Shown: piece after piece, positions 23,952-31,946 of the stretch
How the letters are laid out: the number at the start of each line of letters is the position of its first letter
Position numbering within the stretch: the first letter of the stretch is position 1
Origin: an uncultured Bacteroidota bacterium
GTDB lineage: Bacteria > Bacteroidota > Bacteroidia > Chitinophagales > Chitinophagaceae
NCBI GenBank assembly: GCA_903881585.1
Contig: CAIRTW010000276.1
Location: 1-52,174 of the forward strand
Direction: 5' to 3'
DNA: 52,174 bases
Made by a program: the position numbers and the translations under genes
Notes under the pieces: model-generated
Databases searched by the model: none
What the model was told of the DNA's origin: nothing
Seen by the model: the letters and a program-made list of their open reading frames with translations, nothing else

Positions 23952-24199
23952 CTATGCACAGTTGGGCGTACGTCTCCGACTACGTCCCGGCGGAGTGCAA
24001 TCCCCAGTTGCCCGTAGTCTTCCAAAAATAAAAGATGAAAATAATCGTTGGGCTTACGTCCCCAGTTGAGCGTAGTCTTCGATAAATAAAAAACGTAGGA
24101 GTTGGGCGTATGTCTCCGACTTCGTCCCGGCGGAGCGCAATCTCCCGATTGCTCTTGCGCCAAATAATCAGTTTGCAGTATAATTTATGCCCGTCATCC
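23952..24199. repeat. Mosaic intergenic repeat, right copy
   Basis: Same modules and orientation as 22942-23139: B at 23952-23995, A at about 24002 and 24062, a full A-B run at 24062-24150, then C (AATAATCAGTTTGCAGTATA followed by ATTTATGCCCGTCATCC) at about 24163-24199. Its C module runs into the 3' end of the lipoprotein gene, whose last residues (INYTAN) it encodes. A further B fragment (GGAGCGCAATCTTCAGATTG) lies at about 24787-24806. Confidence 0.8.
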
Positions 24200-24695
24200 A
24201 CAGTGGGGAATAAAAATACCATGTGGGTACGTAGGTGCCGGAGGTGGTATTATTCTGATAATACAGATTAATAGTAGCGGTATCGCTTGTGAGATAGTAA
24301 TGAAAACAAAAATCATTCGCTGTCTGGCTGTCCGGTAGCCGGGATACTTTTAAAAAAAGCCTCCTTTTATAGGTGCCTGAGGTATCTCCGTTTACCACGA
24401 ATGTAGAGTCTATCGCTGTATCTAACGCTGAAAAATAGCATTGAAATTTTAATGAATCGCCGTAATAATAGGTGTGGCAATATTCGGTGACGCTATAATC
24501 TGAGTGAACTACTATGGTATCATTATAAAAAGCGCCTGTCCAATATTTTTTCTCGAACTGGAACCCGATACTATCCCAAATCTGTTGAAATGTGAAATGA
24601 GGGTAGTCTTGCGGATTGAGAATGGTATTACTTTTTTTCTTGCATCCTAAAACAGTAAAAAACAGGCAGCAGATGAGCAGGTTTCGCAGGTACAT
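24168..24695 (-). CDS. Lipoprotein of unknown function
   Basis: 175 aa from the ATG at 24695, chosen because it opens a lipoprotein signal MYLRNLLICCLFFTVLGC followed by KKK (lipid Cys18); the frame continues upstream to 24734. The rest is beta-rich, with aromatic residues and a Cys pair (YCHTYYYGDSLKFQCYF), but matches no family I recognise. The stop codon lies inside the right copy of the mosaic repeat, so the C-terminus may have been rewritten by that repeat. It is convergent with mazF. Confidence 0.65.
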   Translation of the reverse strand: MYLRNLLICCLFFTVLGCKKKSNTILNPQDYPHFTFQQIWDSIGFQFEKKYWTGAFYNDTIVVHSDYSVTEYCHTYYYGDSLKFQCYFSALDTAIDSTFVVNGDTSGTYKRRLFLKVSRLPDSQTANDFCFHYYLTSDTATINLYYQNNTTSGTYVPTWYFYSPLWMTGINYTAN

Positions 24696-24738
24696 GCTCA
24701 AATATAGCAAAGAAATACAATTCCAAAAATACAAAGAC

Positions 24739-24776
24739 TCCGAAATCGTGATTCAGAAGAATACTACCTGAATTTA
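24739..24776 (+). repeat. Direct repeat DR1, left copy (38 bases)
   Basis: TCCGAAATC-n-T-n-ATTCAGAAGAATA-n-T-n-CCT-n-AATTTA; 33 of 38 bases are identical to 25672-25709. The two copies bracket 895 bases that hold the paired GTGAGCAA repeats and the RhuM-family remnant. Confidence 0.7.
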
Positions 24777-25370
24777 GCGCTCTGATTGGAGCGCAATCTT
24801 CAGATTGTGCTTAAAGAATTTGTGAGTATCTTTCTCTGCAACCTATCATTTCCCACCTTAACTTTGTGGCACATTTGCCAGATTTTCATCCCGCAATCTC
24901 ATCACTCAACTATCGCCGTTTCTGCTCGAGACAATGTATAAACCAAAATCAGGATCTGCCTACAAAAAGTAAAACCACACCAATCATATAACTAAAAAAA
25001 TCATAATCCAGACAGGCAAGAAGTGAGCAAGAAAGTGAGCAACTTTTTAAGCCAATTACAGCGTAATTAACTGATTATCAATACCAAGGTGAGCAACAAA
25101 AGTGAGCAATAAAAGCCATAAAAATGAGCAGTTTTTGCAACACCCCCACAATTGAACATTACGAAAACTTATTGGTTCAGTTGTTACTAAAAATGCAACA
25201 TGTGCGTTAAATTTACAAGTTCAACGCACATTGCAAACTAGAAAATTCAACTACAAGGTTTTTCCCGGTAGTTCAAAATGAGGTAACCTGAAAAGAAGAA
25301 ACAAATCTATCAGTATGTGCAAAAAGCATAAATACTGGTAGAATACAATAAAAACACATAAATTGGCATA
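24777..25370. other. Gene-poor insert with paired GTGAGCAA repeats
   Basis: I see no credible gene here. The stretch is AT-rich, with many stops in all frames. It contains two close pairs of GTGAGCAA (25023-25030 with 25035-25042; 25089-25096 with 25102-25109) and a degenerate fifth ATGAGCA (25124-25130). It is bracketed by DR1 together with the RhuM remnant. Confidence 0.6.
25023..25130 (+). repeat. Paired GTGAGCAA direct repeats
   Basis: Four exact GTGAGCAA copies in two pairs, with 12- and 13-base spacing inside the pairs and 66 bases from pair to pair, plus a fifth partial copy. Spaced short direct repeats of this type can be arm-type integrase sites or iterons; no replication gene is nearby. 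Confidence 0.6.
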
Positions 25371-25636
25371 GTGGGTGAGATACTAATATATAAATCGCCA
25401 GACGATCAAACACAGGTGGAGGTAAAGTTTGAGAGCGAAACTGTATGGTTAAACCTAAACCAGATGGCATCTTTGTTTGAGCAAACAAAACAAAACAAAA
25501 CATCAGTTTGCATATAAATAATTGCTTCAAGGAAGGTGAACTTGATAAAAATGCAACTGTCAAGGATTACTTGACAGTTGCTGGTAGCACAAAGCAACCC
25601 TGTAGAAAAAGACCTCATGACATCGCTGATATGTAA
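25371..25636 (+). pseudogene. N-terminal remnant of a RhuM-family virulence/KilA-like gene
   Basis: From GTG 25371 one frame reads VGEILIYKSPDDQTQVEVKF then ESETVWLNLNQMASLFEQTKQN and soon stops. A second frame continues NISLHINNCFKEGELDKNAT and VKDYLTVAGSTK and stops at 25634-25636. Joined, these match the start of RhuM-family proteins (typical pattern IEVRFEDETVWLTQxQMAxLFxxTKQNISLHIxNIFxEGEL). The frames switch exactly at a tract of three CAAAA units (25486-25500), where two units would restore the frame. Only about 90 of the usual 300 or more residues remain, and no ATG start is left. Confidence 0.8.
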
Positions 25637-25671
25637 TCTAATAGACAATAGCTAACTGAAATTCAACTAAT

Positions 25672-25709
25672 TCCGAAATCCTCATTCAGAAGAATATTCC
25701 CTAAATTTA
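25672..25709 (+). repeat. Direct repeat DR1, right copy (38 bases)
   Basis: Second copy of the 24739-24776 repeat. It ends 17 bases before the ATG of the lytic transglycosylase, so the original gene upstream region was probably contiguous with the left side of the insert. Confidence 0.7.
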
Positions 25710-25726
25710 TCACGCAAATCAAATCA

Positions 25727-26659
25727 ATGGCTCCCAAAACACGCACTATAATATATGTCACATCCGGCTTTCTGGCGGGAATACTGCTGATCGCCGGCAT
25801 ATCGCTCAAAAAGATAGAGCCCGGTGGCACAGCTGTGGATGTAAGCGCAGATGGCCGCCCGCAGTACAGGTGGTATGCGCCCGTGCTGCCCAAAACCATA
25901 GATTTCGCCGGTGAGGCCGTGCCGCTGGACAAATGGGAAGTAAAAGAAAAGCTGGACCGCGAAATGCTTGTGAACTCATATCTGCATGGCAGCCAGTTGT
26001 ACACGCTGAAACTGGCGGGCCGCTACTTCCCCGCTATTGAGGCCCGCCTCAAGGCCAATGGCGTACCGGATGATTTCAAGTATGTATGCGTGGCTGAAAG
26101 CTCGCTCAATCAAAATGCAGTTTCGGGTGTTGGCGCATCCAGCTTCTGGCAGTTTATGAAAGACACCGGCCCGACCTACGGCCTGGAGATAAATGACGAG
26201 GTGGACGAGCGCTTCAACGCAGTAAAAGCAACAGACGCGGCCTGCAAATATTTCCAAACCGCCTACGCCCGGTTTGGCACCTGGACAGCCGCAGCAGCAT
26301 CTTACAACTGCGGTATGCAGGGCTACGCCAACCAGAGCGACTTTCAGCAGGCCACCAATTACTACGACCTTATTTTCCCCGATGAGACCAACCGCTATGT
26401 TTACCGTATTCTCGCACTTAAGTGTATCCTCTCCAACCCCAAAGATTTTGGGCTAATGTTACCGACCGATGAAGAATATAAACCATTGAAATCGCGTATA
26501 GTAGAGGTAGATCATACTATTGATAACCTCACCGAGTTTGCAAAAGCAAACGGCACTACCTATAAAATGCTGAAGATCTACAACCCCTGGCTAAGGGCCC
26601 ACAAGCTCACCGTAAAAGCAGGAAAGAAATACCAGGTGGAGTTTCCAGTGAATTCCTGA
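25727..26659 (+). CDS. Membrane-anchored lytic transglycosylase (SLT, MltD-like)
   Basis: 310 aa. An N-terminal membrane helix (about 7-27) anchors a Slt domain: FKYVCVAESSLNQNAVSGVGASSFWQFM with catalytic Glu124, then GxWTAAAASYNCGMQ and the NYYDLIFPDETNRYVYRILALK helix. The last 60 residues (TIDNLTEFAKANGTTYKMLKIYNPWLR) are LysM-like and would bind peptidoglycan. The enzyme cleaves glycan strands non-hydrolytically. It is preceded by the right copy of DR1. Confidence 0.93.
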   Translation: MAPKTRTIIYVTSGFLAGILLIAGISLKKIEPGGTAVDVSADGRPQYRWYAPVLPKTIDFAGEAVPLDKWEVKEKLDREMLVNSYLHGSQLYTLKLAGRYFPAIEARLKANGVPDDFKYVCVAESSLNQNAVSGVGASSFWQFMKDTGPTYGLEINDEVDERFNAVKATDAACKYFQTAYARFGTWTAAAASYNCGMQGYANQSDFQQATNYYDLIFPDETNRYVYRILALKCILSNPKDFGLMLPTDEEYKPLKSRIVEVDHTIDNLTEFAKANGTTYKMLKIYNPWLRAHKLTVKAGKKYQVEFPVNS

Positions 26660-26687
26660 AATATGTAAGCACAGATTAAGGCGCAAG

Positions 26688-26837
26688 CTATTTCCTTAAT
26701 AATTCAGGATTCGTCAAAGATTTTAGAATCTTTTCAGCATCCGCAAGTTTCTCAGCTAACCCTATGTTTTTAGATGCCGGGAGCGATTTTGTTTTTGAGG
26801 TTCTGCGTAGCTCTTTTTTTTTGCTGGTAATGCTCAT
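26688..26837 (-). CDS. 49-residue basic protein downstream of the DUF6934-like gene
   Basis: ATG at 26835-26837 to TAG at 26688-26690 encodes MSITSKKKELRRTSKTKSLP, then ASKNIGLAEKLADAEKILKS and LTNPELLRK. The N-terminus is strongly basic, the C-terminus an amphipathic helix. It starts 9 bases after the stop of the frameshifted DUF6934-like gene (26847), so the two probably form a transcript. Bacteroidota DUF6934 genes are often next to small proteins of unknown role; no function is assigned. Confidence 0.5.
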   Translation of the reverse strand: MSITSKKKELRRTSKTKSLPASKNIGLAEKLADAEKILKSLTNPELLRK

Positions 26838-26846
26838 AACAATAAT

Positions 26847-27294
26847 TTATTTTTTCACACTTAAATAAAACCCAGAGTAACTTTTCTCAACGTCAAATTT
26901 CTCAACACTGCTATTACCGCCTGTAACACTGATACCAAAGATATTAAAATCAATTGAAAATTCCTCGTAATGCCTTCTTAAAATTTCGCTATAAACTTTG
27001 TTTTTCTGTTCCGTGTTTCCTCTGAAAAATATTTCATTATCCGGAAAATCACTTGCGAAATTTTTTACACACATAATTACAGTGCTAAATACTTTTACCA
27101 TGTCACCATTGTTACTATTTTCCTGAAAATTAACTGTTCCATCCCAAAACAGTACCTAATGCCAGGTTATAAACATGTGGATTATACTGCAATTTGGAGA
27201 ATGCAACCTGTTTTACCAAATGCTTTTTACCAATACTTAAGAACTCAAAAGTGTAAGTATTGACCTGCGATATGTTATAAGTTTGATCGGCCAT
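26847..27294 (-). pseudogene. DUF6934-like gene with a single frameshift
   Basis: The ATG at 27294 opens MADQTYNISQVNTYTFEFLS and continues to LALGTVLGWNS, then a stop. One frame over, DGTVNFQENSNNGDMVKVFS continues to the end at 26847 (SVEKFDVEKSYSGFYLSVKK). Together these span 149 codons plus one base, the usual length of this family, with the family features SNNGDxxKVxxTV, DNEIFFRGNTEQKxxxYxxxL and the C-terminal ..E....GFYL. Alone, the downstream piece looks like an 84-residue gene from an internal ATG (27101). Either a one-base change broke it or the sequence has an error at GGGATGG. Confidence 0.7.
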
Positions 27295-27449
27295 TACCGG
27301 CTAAAATAAATAAAAAGTTTACAAAATGGAAAAGATGCAAAACGAGCGTTGCACAAAGCGCTTTCAAAAGAAGAATCACTATAATGGCAGTACTTTTTAA
27401 ATACTTTTCTATCTTTATCTCCTTATCACTTTCATTTTAAACCATTTAG

Positions 27450-28190
27450 ATGTACAGACTCTGTATCGGTATTGTAGAGGACGATCTGTTTTATTCCACC
27501 CTGTTGGAGCATGAGCTGAATTCGATGGATTACCATGTTCTGGATACCTGTACCAATTATGAACAAGCAGTGACAATGCTGAACTCCGGCTTGCTGCCAG
27601 ACCTTATGCTGCTGGACATAAATCTGAAAGGCGAAAAAGGCGGCTTGGAAATTGCCAATTACATAAGAAAAAATATAAACATACCTTTTATTTTTCTTAC
27701 CGGTGAGGAAAATCAAGATGCCGTAAATATTGTAAAGTCAGTGAAGCCGTCCGCATTTTTGGTAAAGCCATTCAAACGCCTTGATCTTCATGCAGCTATC
27801 GAGATCAGCATGACCAATTTTAATTTTTCGGACAAGAAAATTGCCCAGCCGGTAGTTGAGGAGACAAAAAAAAGCTGGCCGAATGTCATCTTTATCAAGG
27901 AAGGCGACTACTTCTATAAAGTAAAATTTGAGGATATAGAACTATTGGCCAGTGACAATGTCTATGTGCTGGTGCACACAAAAGAGAAAAAATTCATGGT
28001 CCGCACCTCGCTGAATGAGTATTTAGAGAAGTTCGACCCATCTGTGTTCGTCAGAGTACATCAGCGTTATGCTGTGAATATCAATAAAATAGAAAAGATC
28101 AATTCAGAAGATATCCTCGTTAGCGGGCAAGAGATACCTATCTCCAAGAGCTACAAGCAGGCCCTGATGAAAACACTCAACCTGGATTAG
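27450..28190 (+). CDS. LytTR-type response regulator (REC + LytTR)
   Basis: 246 aa. The receiver domain (about 4-125) has the acidic pocket Glu10/Asp11/Asp12, phospho-acceptor Asp56 in LMLLDINLKG, Thr in FLTGEE and Lys in LVKPFK. The C-terminal LytTR DNA-binding domain (about 148-246) shows the pattern LLASDNVYVLVHT..KKFMVRTSLNEYLEKF...FVRVHQRYAVNINKI. No histidine kinase is adjacent, so it is an orphan. The next gene (28442), an Ig-repeat adhesin in the same direction, is a plausible target, but no binding site was identified. Confidence 0.93.
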   Translation: MYRLCIGIVEDDLFYSTLLEHELNSMDYHVLDTCTNYEQAVTMLNSGLLPDLMLLDINLKGEKGGLEIANYIRKNINIPFIFLTGEENQDAVNIVKSVKPSAFLVKPFKRLDLHAAIEISMTNFNFSDKKIAQPVVEETKKSWPNVIFIKEGDYFYKVKFEDIELLASDNVYVLVHTKEKKFMVRTSLNEYLEKFDPSVFVRVHQRYAVNINKIEKINSEDILVSGQEIPISKSYKQALMKTLNLD

Positions 28191-28441
28191 CAAATTCTCC
28201 GAATACGTTATTGCTACTCAATATTATCCGGCTTTGTCCAAAGCTGAGCGTCACTGAATTTCCGGCACTTTTATACAAGTATTTATTTTGCAATACGAAA
28301 AGCCTCGCATTCGCTTTTCATCATATTCCTGTCCATAGTTAACAAAATATTGGCAATACTCATCATTACGTCCATACCATCCAAAAATATTTCTTCTCTT
28401 TGTCCTGAACTCACAATAACTCACTCAAAACCAACCAACGT

Positions 28442-30805
28442 ATGAAGAAGATCATTATTTTAAGCATCGCACTTTTATTGTCTGTCCTCGCAACCGAAGT
28501 TAAGGCCTGCGGTACATCGTCAACACTTTGTGCCGGCACAACAACATCGCTGAGTAACTTTTATGGCGGAACATGGTCGAGCAGCAATACTGCCGTAGCA
28601 ACCGTAAGCGCTTCGGGGGTAGTTACCGCAGTTGCCCCCGGCACTGCAACAATAACAAATACATATACAACTGGACTGAGTTTCTTATTTGGCCCAACAG
28701 TAGCTACAACTGGTATAACAGTTAATGGCGTACCAACCGGGGTATCAGCAACGGCTACCCCTAACGCAATGTGTGTTGGCGCCAAGCTCACACTTACAGG
28801 TGCCGCAACCGGAGCAACCAGCTATGCCTGGACCGCTCCCGGTGGTGCAGCCATAACTGCCGCTACATCGCTCAGCGCTTACGTGAATGCAGTAACAGCT
28901 GCAAACGCAGGTGTATATACACTGTCTGCTACCAACTCATGTGGTACTGTGAAAGTAGCAACGGGAACTGTTGCCATCGCAACTGCAGCGCCTACTGCTG
29001 TAACAGCAACTGCTACACCAGTTCAGATATGCGCTGGCACTGCGCTTACACTTACCGGCGCCGCTACCGGCGCTACCAGCTACTCATGGGCTGCCCCGGG
29101 TGGCGCATCTGTACCTGCCGCTCAAAATTCATCGGTAGCTGCTATCGCCACTACTAATGCAGGTGTTTACACGGTAACCGCCACAAACGCATGTGGCAGC
29201 ACCAAGGCCACAAGCTCATCGGTTTCTGTTACAGCAAGCCTTCCGGCTTCAGTAACTGCCACTGCCACACCTGCAAATTTATGCGCTGGTTCTGCACTCA
29301 CACTTGCAGGCAGTGCAACAGGCGCCATCACTTACTCATGGGCTGGCCCCGGCGGTTCTTCTGTAGCTACACCTGCATCAGCAAACACTTCAGTATCATC
29401 AGTAACAGCCGCCAATTCCGGTGCTTATACTTTATCTGCTACCAATGTATGCGGTACAGTAAGGGCATCGAGTTTAGCTGTTGCAGTAACTACCGGCTTG
29501 CCTTCATCACTCACCGCTACAGCTACACCAAGCCAGATCTGCAGCGGATCAACACTTACACTTACAGGTACAGCAAATGGTGCAACAACCTATTCATGGA
29601 CTGCCCCAGGTGGTGCAGCCCTTGTAGCACCTTCATCGTTAAATACTTCGGTTGCAGCAACTACCACTGGCAACGCTGGTGTATATACCCTTTCGGCTAC
29701 TAACATATGCGGCACTTCAAAGGCAGTTACCGGCGCAGTTTTAATAACAGCGGGCGTGCCAACAGGAGTTACTGCCAGTGCGGCATCCAGCCTCATATGC
29801 AGCGGATCAGCACTTGCTTTCACCGGCACCGCCAACAACGCAACAAGCTATTCATGGACCAGCCCCGGAGGTGCAGCGCTCGTTGCTGCCACTTCATTAA
29901 ACCCATCAGTTCCCGCTGCCACTGCAGGTAACTCGGGCATTTACACGTTCTCTGCAACCAATATCTGCGGCACTGCTACAGCAACAACAACGGTTGGTGT
30001 CAGCCAGTCCCCATCTGTTTCAGGTTCTGTAAGTGATGTATCCTGCAATGGCTACAGCAATGGCGATGTTATTCTTGGCAACATTGTTATCTCTGTTGCA
30101 GCATCGTCAGGCGGTTACTCCTGCCTGTGGAGTAATGGTTCTACATCTACTTATGGCACGTTTGGCTTAGCTGCCGGCACCTACTCTGTTACTGTTACAG
30201 ATAATGGAGGCTGTGCTACAACCCAGGCCTGTACCGTTTCTCAGCCTACACCTATTACAGCCGTTACCACTATAGCTAACTCTGGCAGTGATGACGCTTC
30301 GGGCGAAATAGACCTGGTAGTAAGCGGCGGAACAGCTCCTTATACTTACAGCTGGAGCAATGGCACCACATCTCCTGACGCTACCGGCCTTAGCCATGGT
30401 GATTATTGCGTTGCCGTATCTGATGCTAATTCATGTGCTTTCAACGATTGTTACTTTGTAAACAATGCTAATGGCAATGCACGCCACAGCAACAACGGCA
30501 CAAACGATTCTACTGCTACAACTGCAAGCACTATTCCTGTAGTAACAAAGACTGCTGCTTACCCTAACCCATTCACTTCAACAACCAACATCAGCTTCTC
30601 TGCACCTACCCAGGGGCATACTACAGTTGAAGTATTCAATGCTGTAAATGGTGAAAAAGTAGCAACCATATTTGACGAAGTAACTACGGAAGGCACAACC
30701 TACAGCTGTGTACTTGATGGCGAAAACCTGCCTTCGGGATTGTACATCTATAAAATATCTTCTGAAAACAGTTCTTACATAGGCAAAGTAACTCTTGCAA
30801 AATAG
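28442..30805 (+). CDS. T9SS-secreted Ig-repeat adhesin-like protein
   Basis: 787 aa. Signal peptide (MKKIIILSIALLLSVLATEVKA), a BIG2-like domain (about 25-96), five tandem Ig-like repeats of 84-86 residues (about 98-525; each with a Cys near its start, YSW..PGG in the middle and CGT near its end), a SprB-type repeat (DVSCNGYSNGDVILG ... GTYSVTVTDNGGC), a second related unit, and a T9SS type A sorting domain (AYPNPFTSTTNISFS ... GLYIYKI..ENSSYIGKVTLAK). The DNA has a period of about 255 bases. A surface or matrix protein is likely; SprB-like repeats occur in gliding adhesins. Confidence 0.88.
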   Translation: MKKIIILSIALLLSVLATEVKACGTSSTLCAGTTTSLSNFYGGTWSSSNTAVATVSASGVVTAVAPGTATITNTYTTGLSFLFGPTVATTGITVNGVPTGVSATATPNAMCVGAKLTLTGAATGATSYAWTAPGGAAITAATSLSAYVNAVTAANAGVYTLSATNSCGTVKVATGTVAIATAAPTAVTATATPVQICAGTALTLTGAATGATSYSWAAPGGASVPAAQNSSVAAIATTNAGVYTVTATNACGSTKATSSSVSVTASLPASVTATATPANLCAGSALTLAGSATGAITYSWAGPGGSSVATPASANTSVSSVTAANSGAYTLSATNVCGTVRASSLAVAVTTGLPSSLTATATPSQICSGSTLTLTGTANGATTYSWTAPGGAALVAPSSLNTSVAATTTGNAGVYTLSATNICGTSKAVTGAVLITAGVPTGVTASAASSLICSGSALAFTGTANNATSYSWTSPGGAALVAATSLNPSVPAATAGNSGIYTFSATNICGTATATTTVGVSQSPSVSGSVSDVSCNGYSNGDVILGNIVISVAASSGGYSCLWSNGSTSTYGTFGLAAGTYSVTVTDNGGCATTQACTVSQPTPITAVTTIANSGSDDASGEIDLVVSGGTAPYTYSWSNGTTSPDATGLSHGDYCVAVSDANSCAFNDCYFVNNANGNARHSNNGTNDSTATTASTIPVVTKTAAYPNPFTSTTNISFSAPTQGHTTVEVFNAVNGEKVATIFDEVTTEGTTYSCVLDGENLPSGLYIYKISSENSSYIGKVTLAK

Positions 30806-30826
30806 TTGGGAGTGAGTTCTCGATCG

Positions 30827-30865
30827 GGGCTGCATCAAATGAAAATTTGAGCAGCCCTTTTTTTG
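30827..30865 (+). terminator. Rho-independent terminator of the Ig-repeat gene
   Basis: GGGCTGC-A-TCAAAT-GAAA-ATTTGA-GCAGCCC, a 13-pair stem with a GAAA loop, followed by seven T and then GTTTT. Confidence 0.9.
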
Positions 30866-31183
30866 TTTTATAGAATGGAGCAAATAGTTTTCGATTGACT
30901 GATTCGTTTGGAGTATCGGAATATCCGATATTACCGCTGCAAGGAACTATTGAACTCCGAAGATGGGCATAAACAATGCACTCGCGCCTTGCGGCCCTGT
31001 CTGCCGACTGTCAGGCTTGAAAAAGAAATGACCGGACTGCGGCTTTGCGCCCAGGCGAGAGACCTTTTTTGCGAGACGCATCTAATGCCGGTTTTGAGAT
31101 CCGAACGGCATTAGTCCGGCACACATCAAAAACGGTAGCAATTGCAAATCGACAAACGCAAAGGGCAATGGCATGTTTAGCAC
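30866..31183. other. Gene-free spacer with small inverted repeats
   Basis: No credible gene. It holds TATCGGA-ATA-TCCGATA (about 30915-30931) and TAATGCCG (about 31084) paired with CGGCATTA (about 31105), arms 8 bases long with a 15-base loop. The frames open here do not resemble proteins. Confidence 0.5.
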
Positions 31184-31186
31184 CAC

Positions 31187-31213
31187 AAAAAAAGGAAGCC
31201 ATTCGCGGCTTCC
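31187..31213 (-). terminator. Rho-independent terminator of the Cys-rich protein gene
   Basis: On the minus strand GGAAGCC-GCGAAT-GGCTTCC is followed by TTTTTTTG, 30 bases after the stop codon at 31243. Confidence 0.85.
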
Positions 31214-31242
31214 TTACGTATTTTTTGTGTAGTGGTGGATTA

Positions 31243-31686
31243 TTAATCGTTACAATCACACTCATCAGGCTCCTGGTTGAAGTTCTCCAGGCGGTCGTTA
31301 AGTTTGAAGTTCTCCGTGCTGCCATCTGTGTATTCCACTTCTGTGATCGTCCAGTGCAGCCCATTGGGAACGCAAAGGTGTGTCAGCCCTATTGAGCGGG
31401 GATCTATACGGTCGCCTTCTATTTTGGCCTCCTTGGTTATGAGCTTATTATACACATCCGAATAGAAGCAGTAAGAAATGCTCTTTATCTTCTTATCCAT
31501 CCTGTTTTGGATCTTTACCAGGTACCGCTGCTTGCTACAGTCGTTGCAATCCGTGCATTCCCTTTTTATGGAGCAGATATAGAAAAACTTGGTGTGCCTG
31601 AGAAAGTCATTGTCACCGGCACGGGAAGCCGAAGCGCTTAATACCAAAAAGGAAACACAAAGCAAAACTCTTAGGCGAGATAGCAT
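31243..31686 (-). CDS. Cys-rich secreted protein of unknown function
   Basis: 147 aa from the ATG at 31686 (the frame continues to 31713), giving a signal peptide MLSRLRVLLCVSFLVLSASASRA. The mature part has clustered cysteines (ICSIKRECTDCNDCSKQ, then YCF, LCVP, and a terminal DECDCND) that suggest disulfides or metal binding. No family is recognised. It has its own terminator. Confidence 0.65.
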   Translation of the reverse strand: MLSRLRVLLCVSFLVLSASASRAGDNDFLRHTKFFYICSIKRECTDCNDCSKQRYLVKIQNRMDKKIKSISYCFYSDVYNKLITKEAKIEGDRIDPRSIGLTHLCVPNGLHWTITEVEYTDGSTENFKLNDRLENFNQEPDECDCND

Positions 31687-31910
31687 ATTCAATATTTGTT
31701 TTCGGCCAGGCACTACGCAGGGCGGCCAGTTTAAAATACTACTTTGCTACAAATATATAAAATGGCGGATAAACGCAAGGCTTTAGTTTCATTATTTTTC
31801 GTCAGGCAATCAGGATACCTGTGTTTTCCGAAATTCCGAAACCTTTCTCCCAGGCAATATGAATGTTGTATGGAGCGCAGGGCACTTCGTAGCATATGCC
31901 TATTATTACC

Positions 31911-31918
31911 TATTTTTG
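31911..31918 (+). promoter_or_regulatory. Bacteroidota -7 box (TATTTTTG)
   Basis: TATTTTTG fits TAnnTTTG and lies 28 bases before the ATG of the BNR-repeat protein at 31947. No TTG was found at -33. Confidence 0.4.
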
Positions 31919-31946
31919 CAATAAATTGAATTAAAACTCCACCTCT

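Noticed and set aside
22830..24222. Minus-strand ORFs with the shared peptide KIALRRDVVGDIRPT on both sides of mazEF
   Set aside because: The similarity comes from the mosaic repeat DNA; the frames contain no signal, domain or start context, and they run across the repeat only.
28250..28441. Possible terminator hairpin GCTTTG-TC-CAAAGC after the LytTR gene
   Set aside because: The stem is only 6 pairs and no T tract follows.
29000..30000. Regularly spaced repeats in 28733-30016 as a possible CRISPR array
   Set aside because: The period is about 255 bases, and the units are coding and in frame with one long protein; these are Ig-domain repeats.
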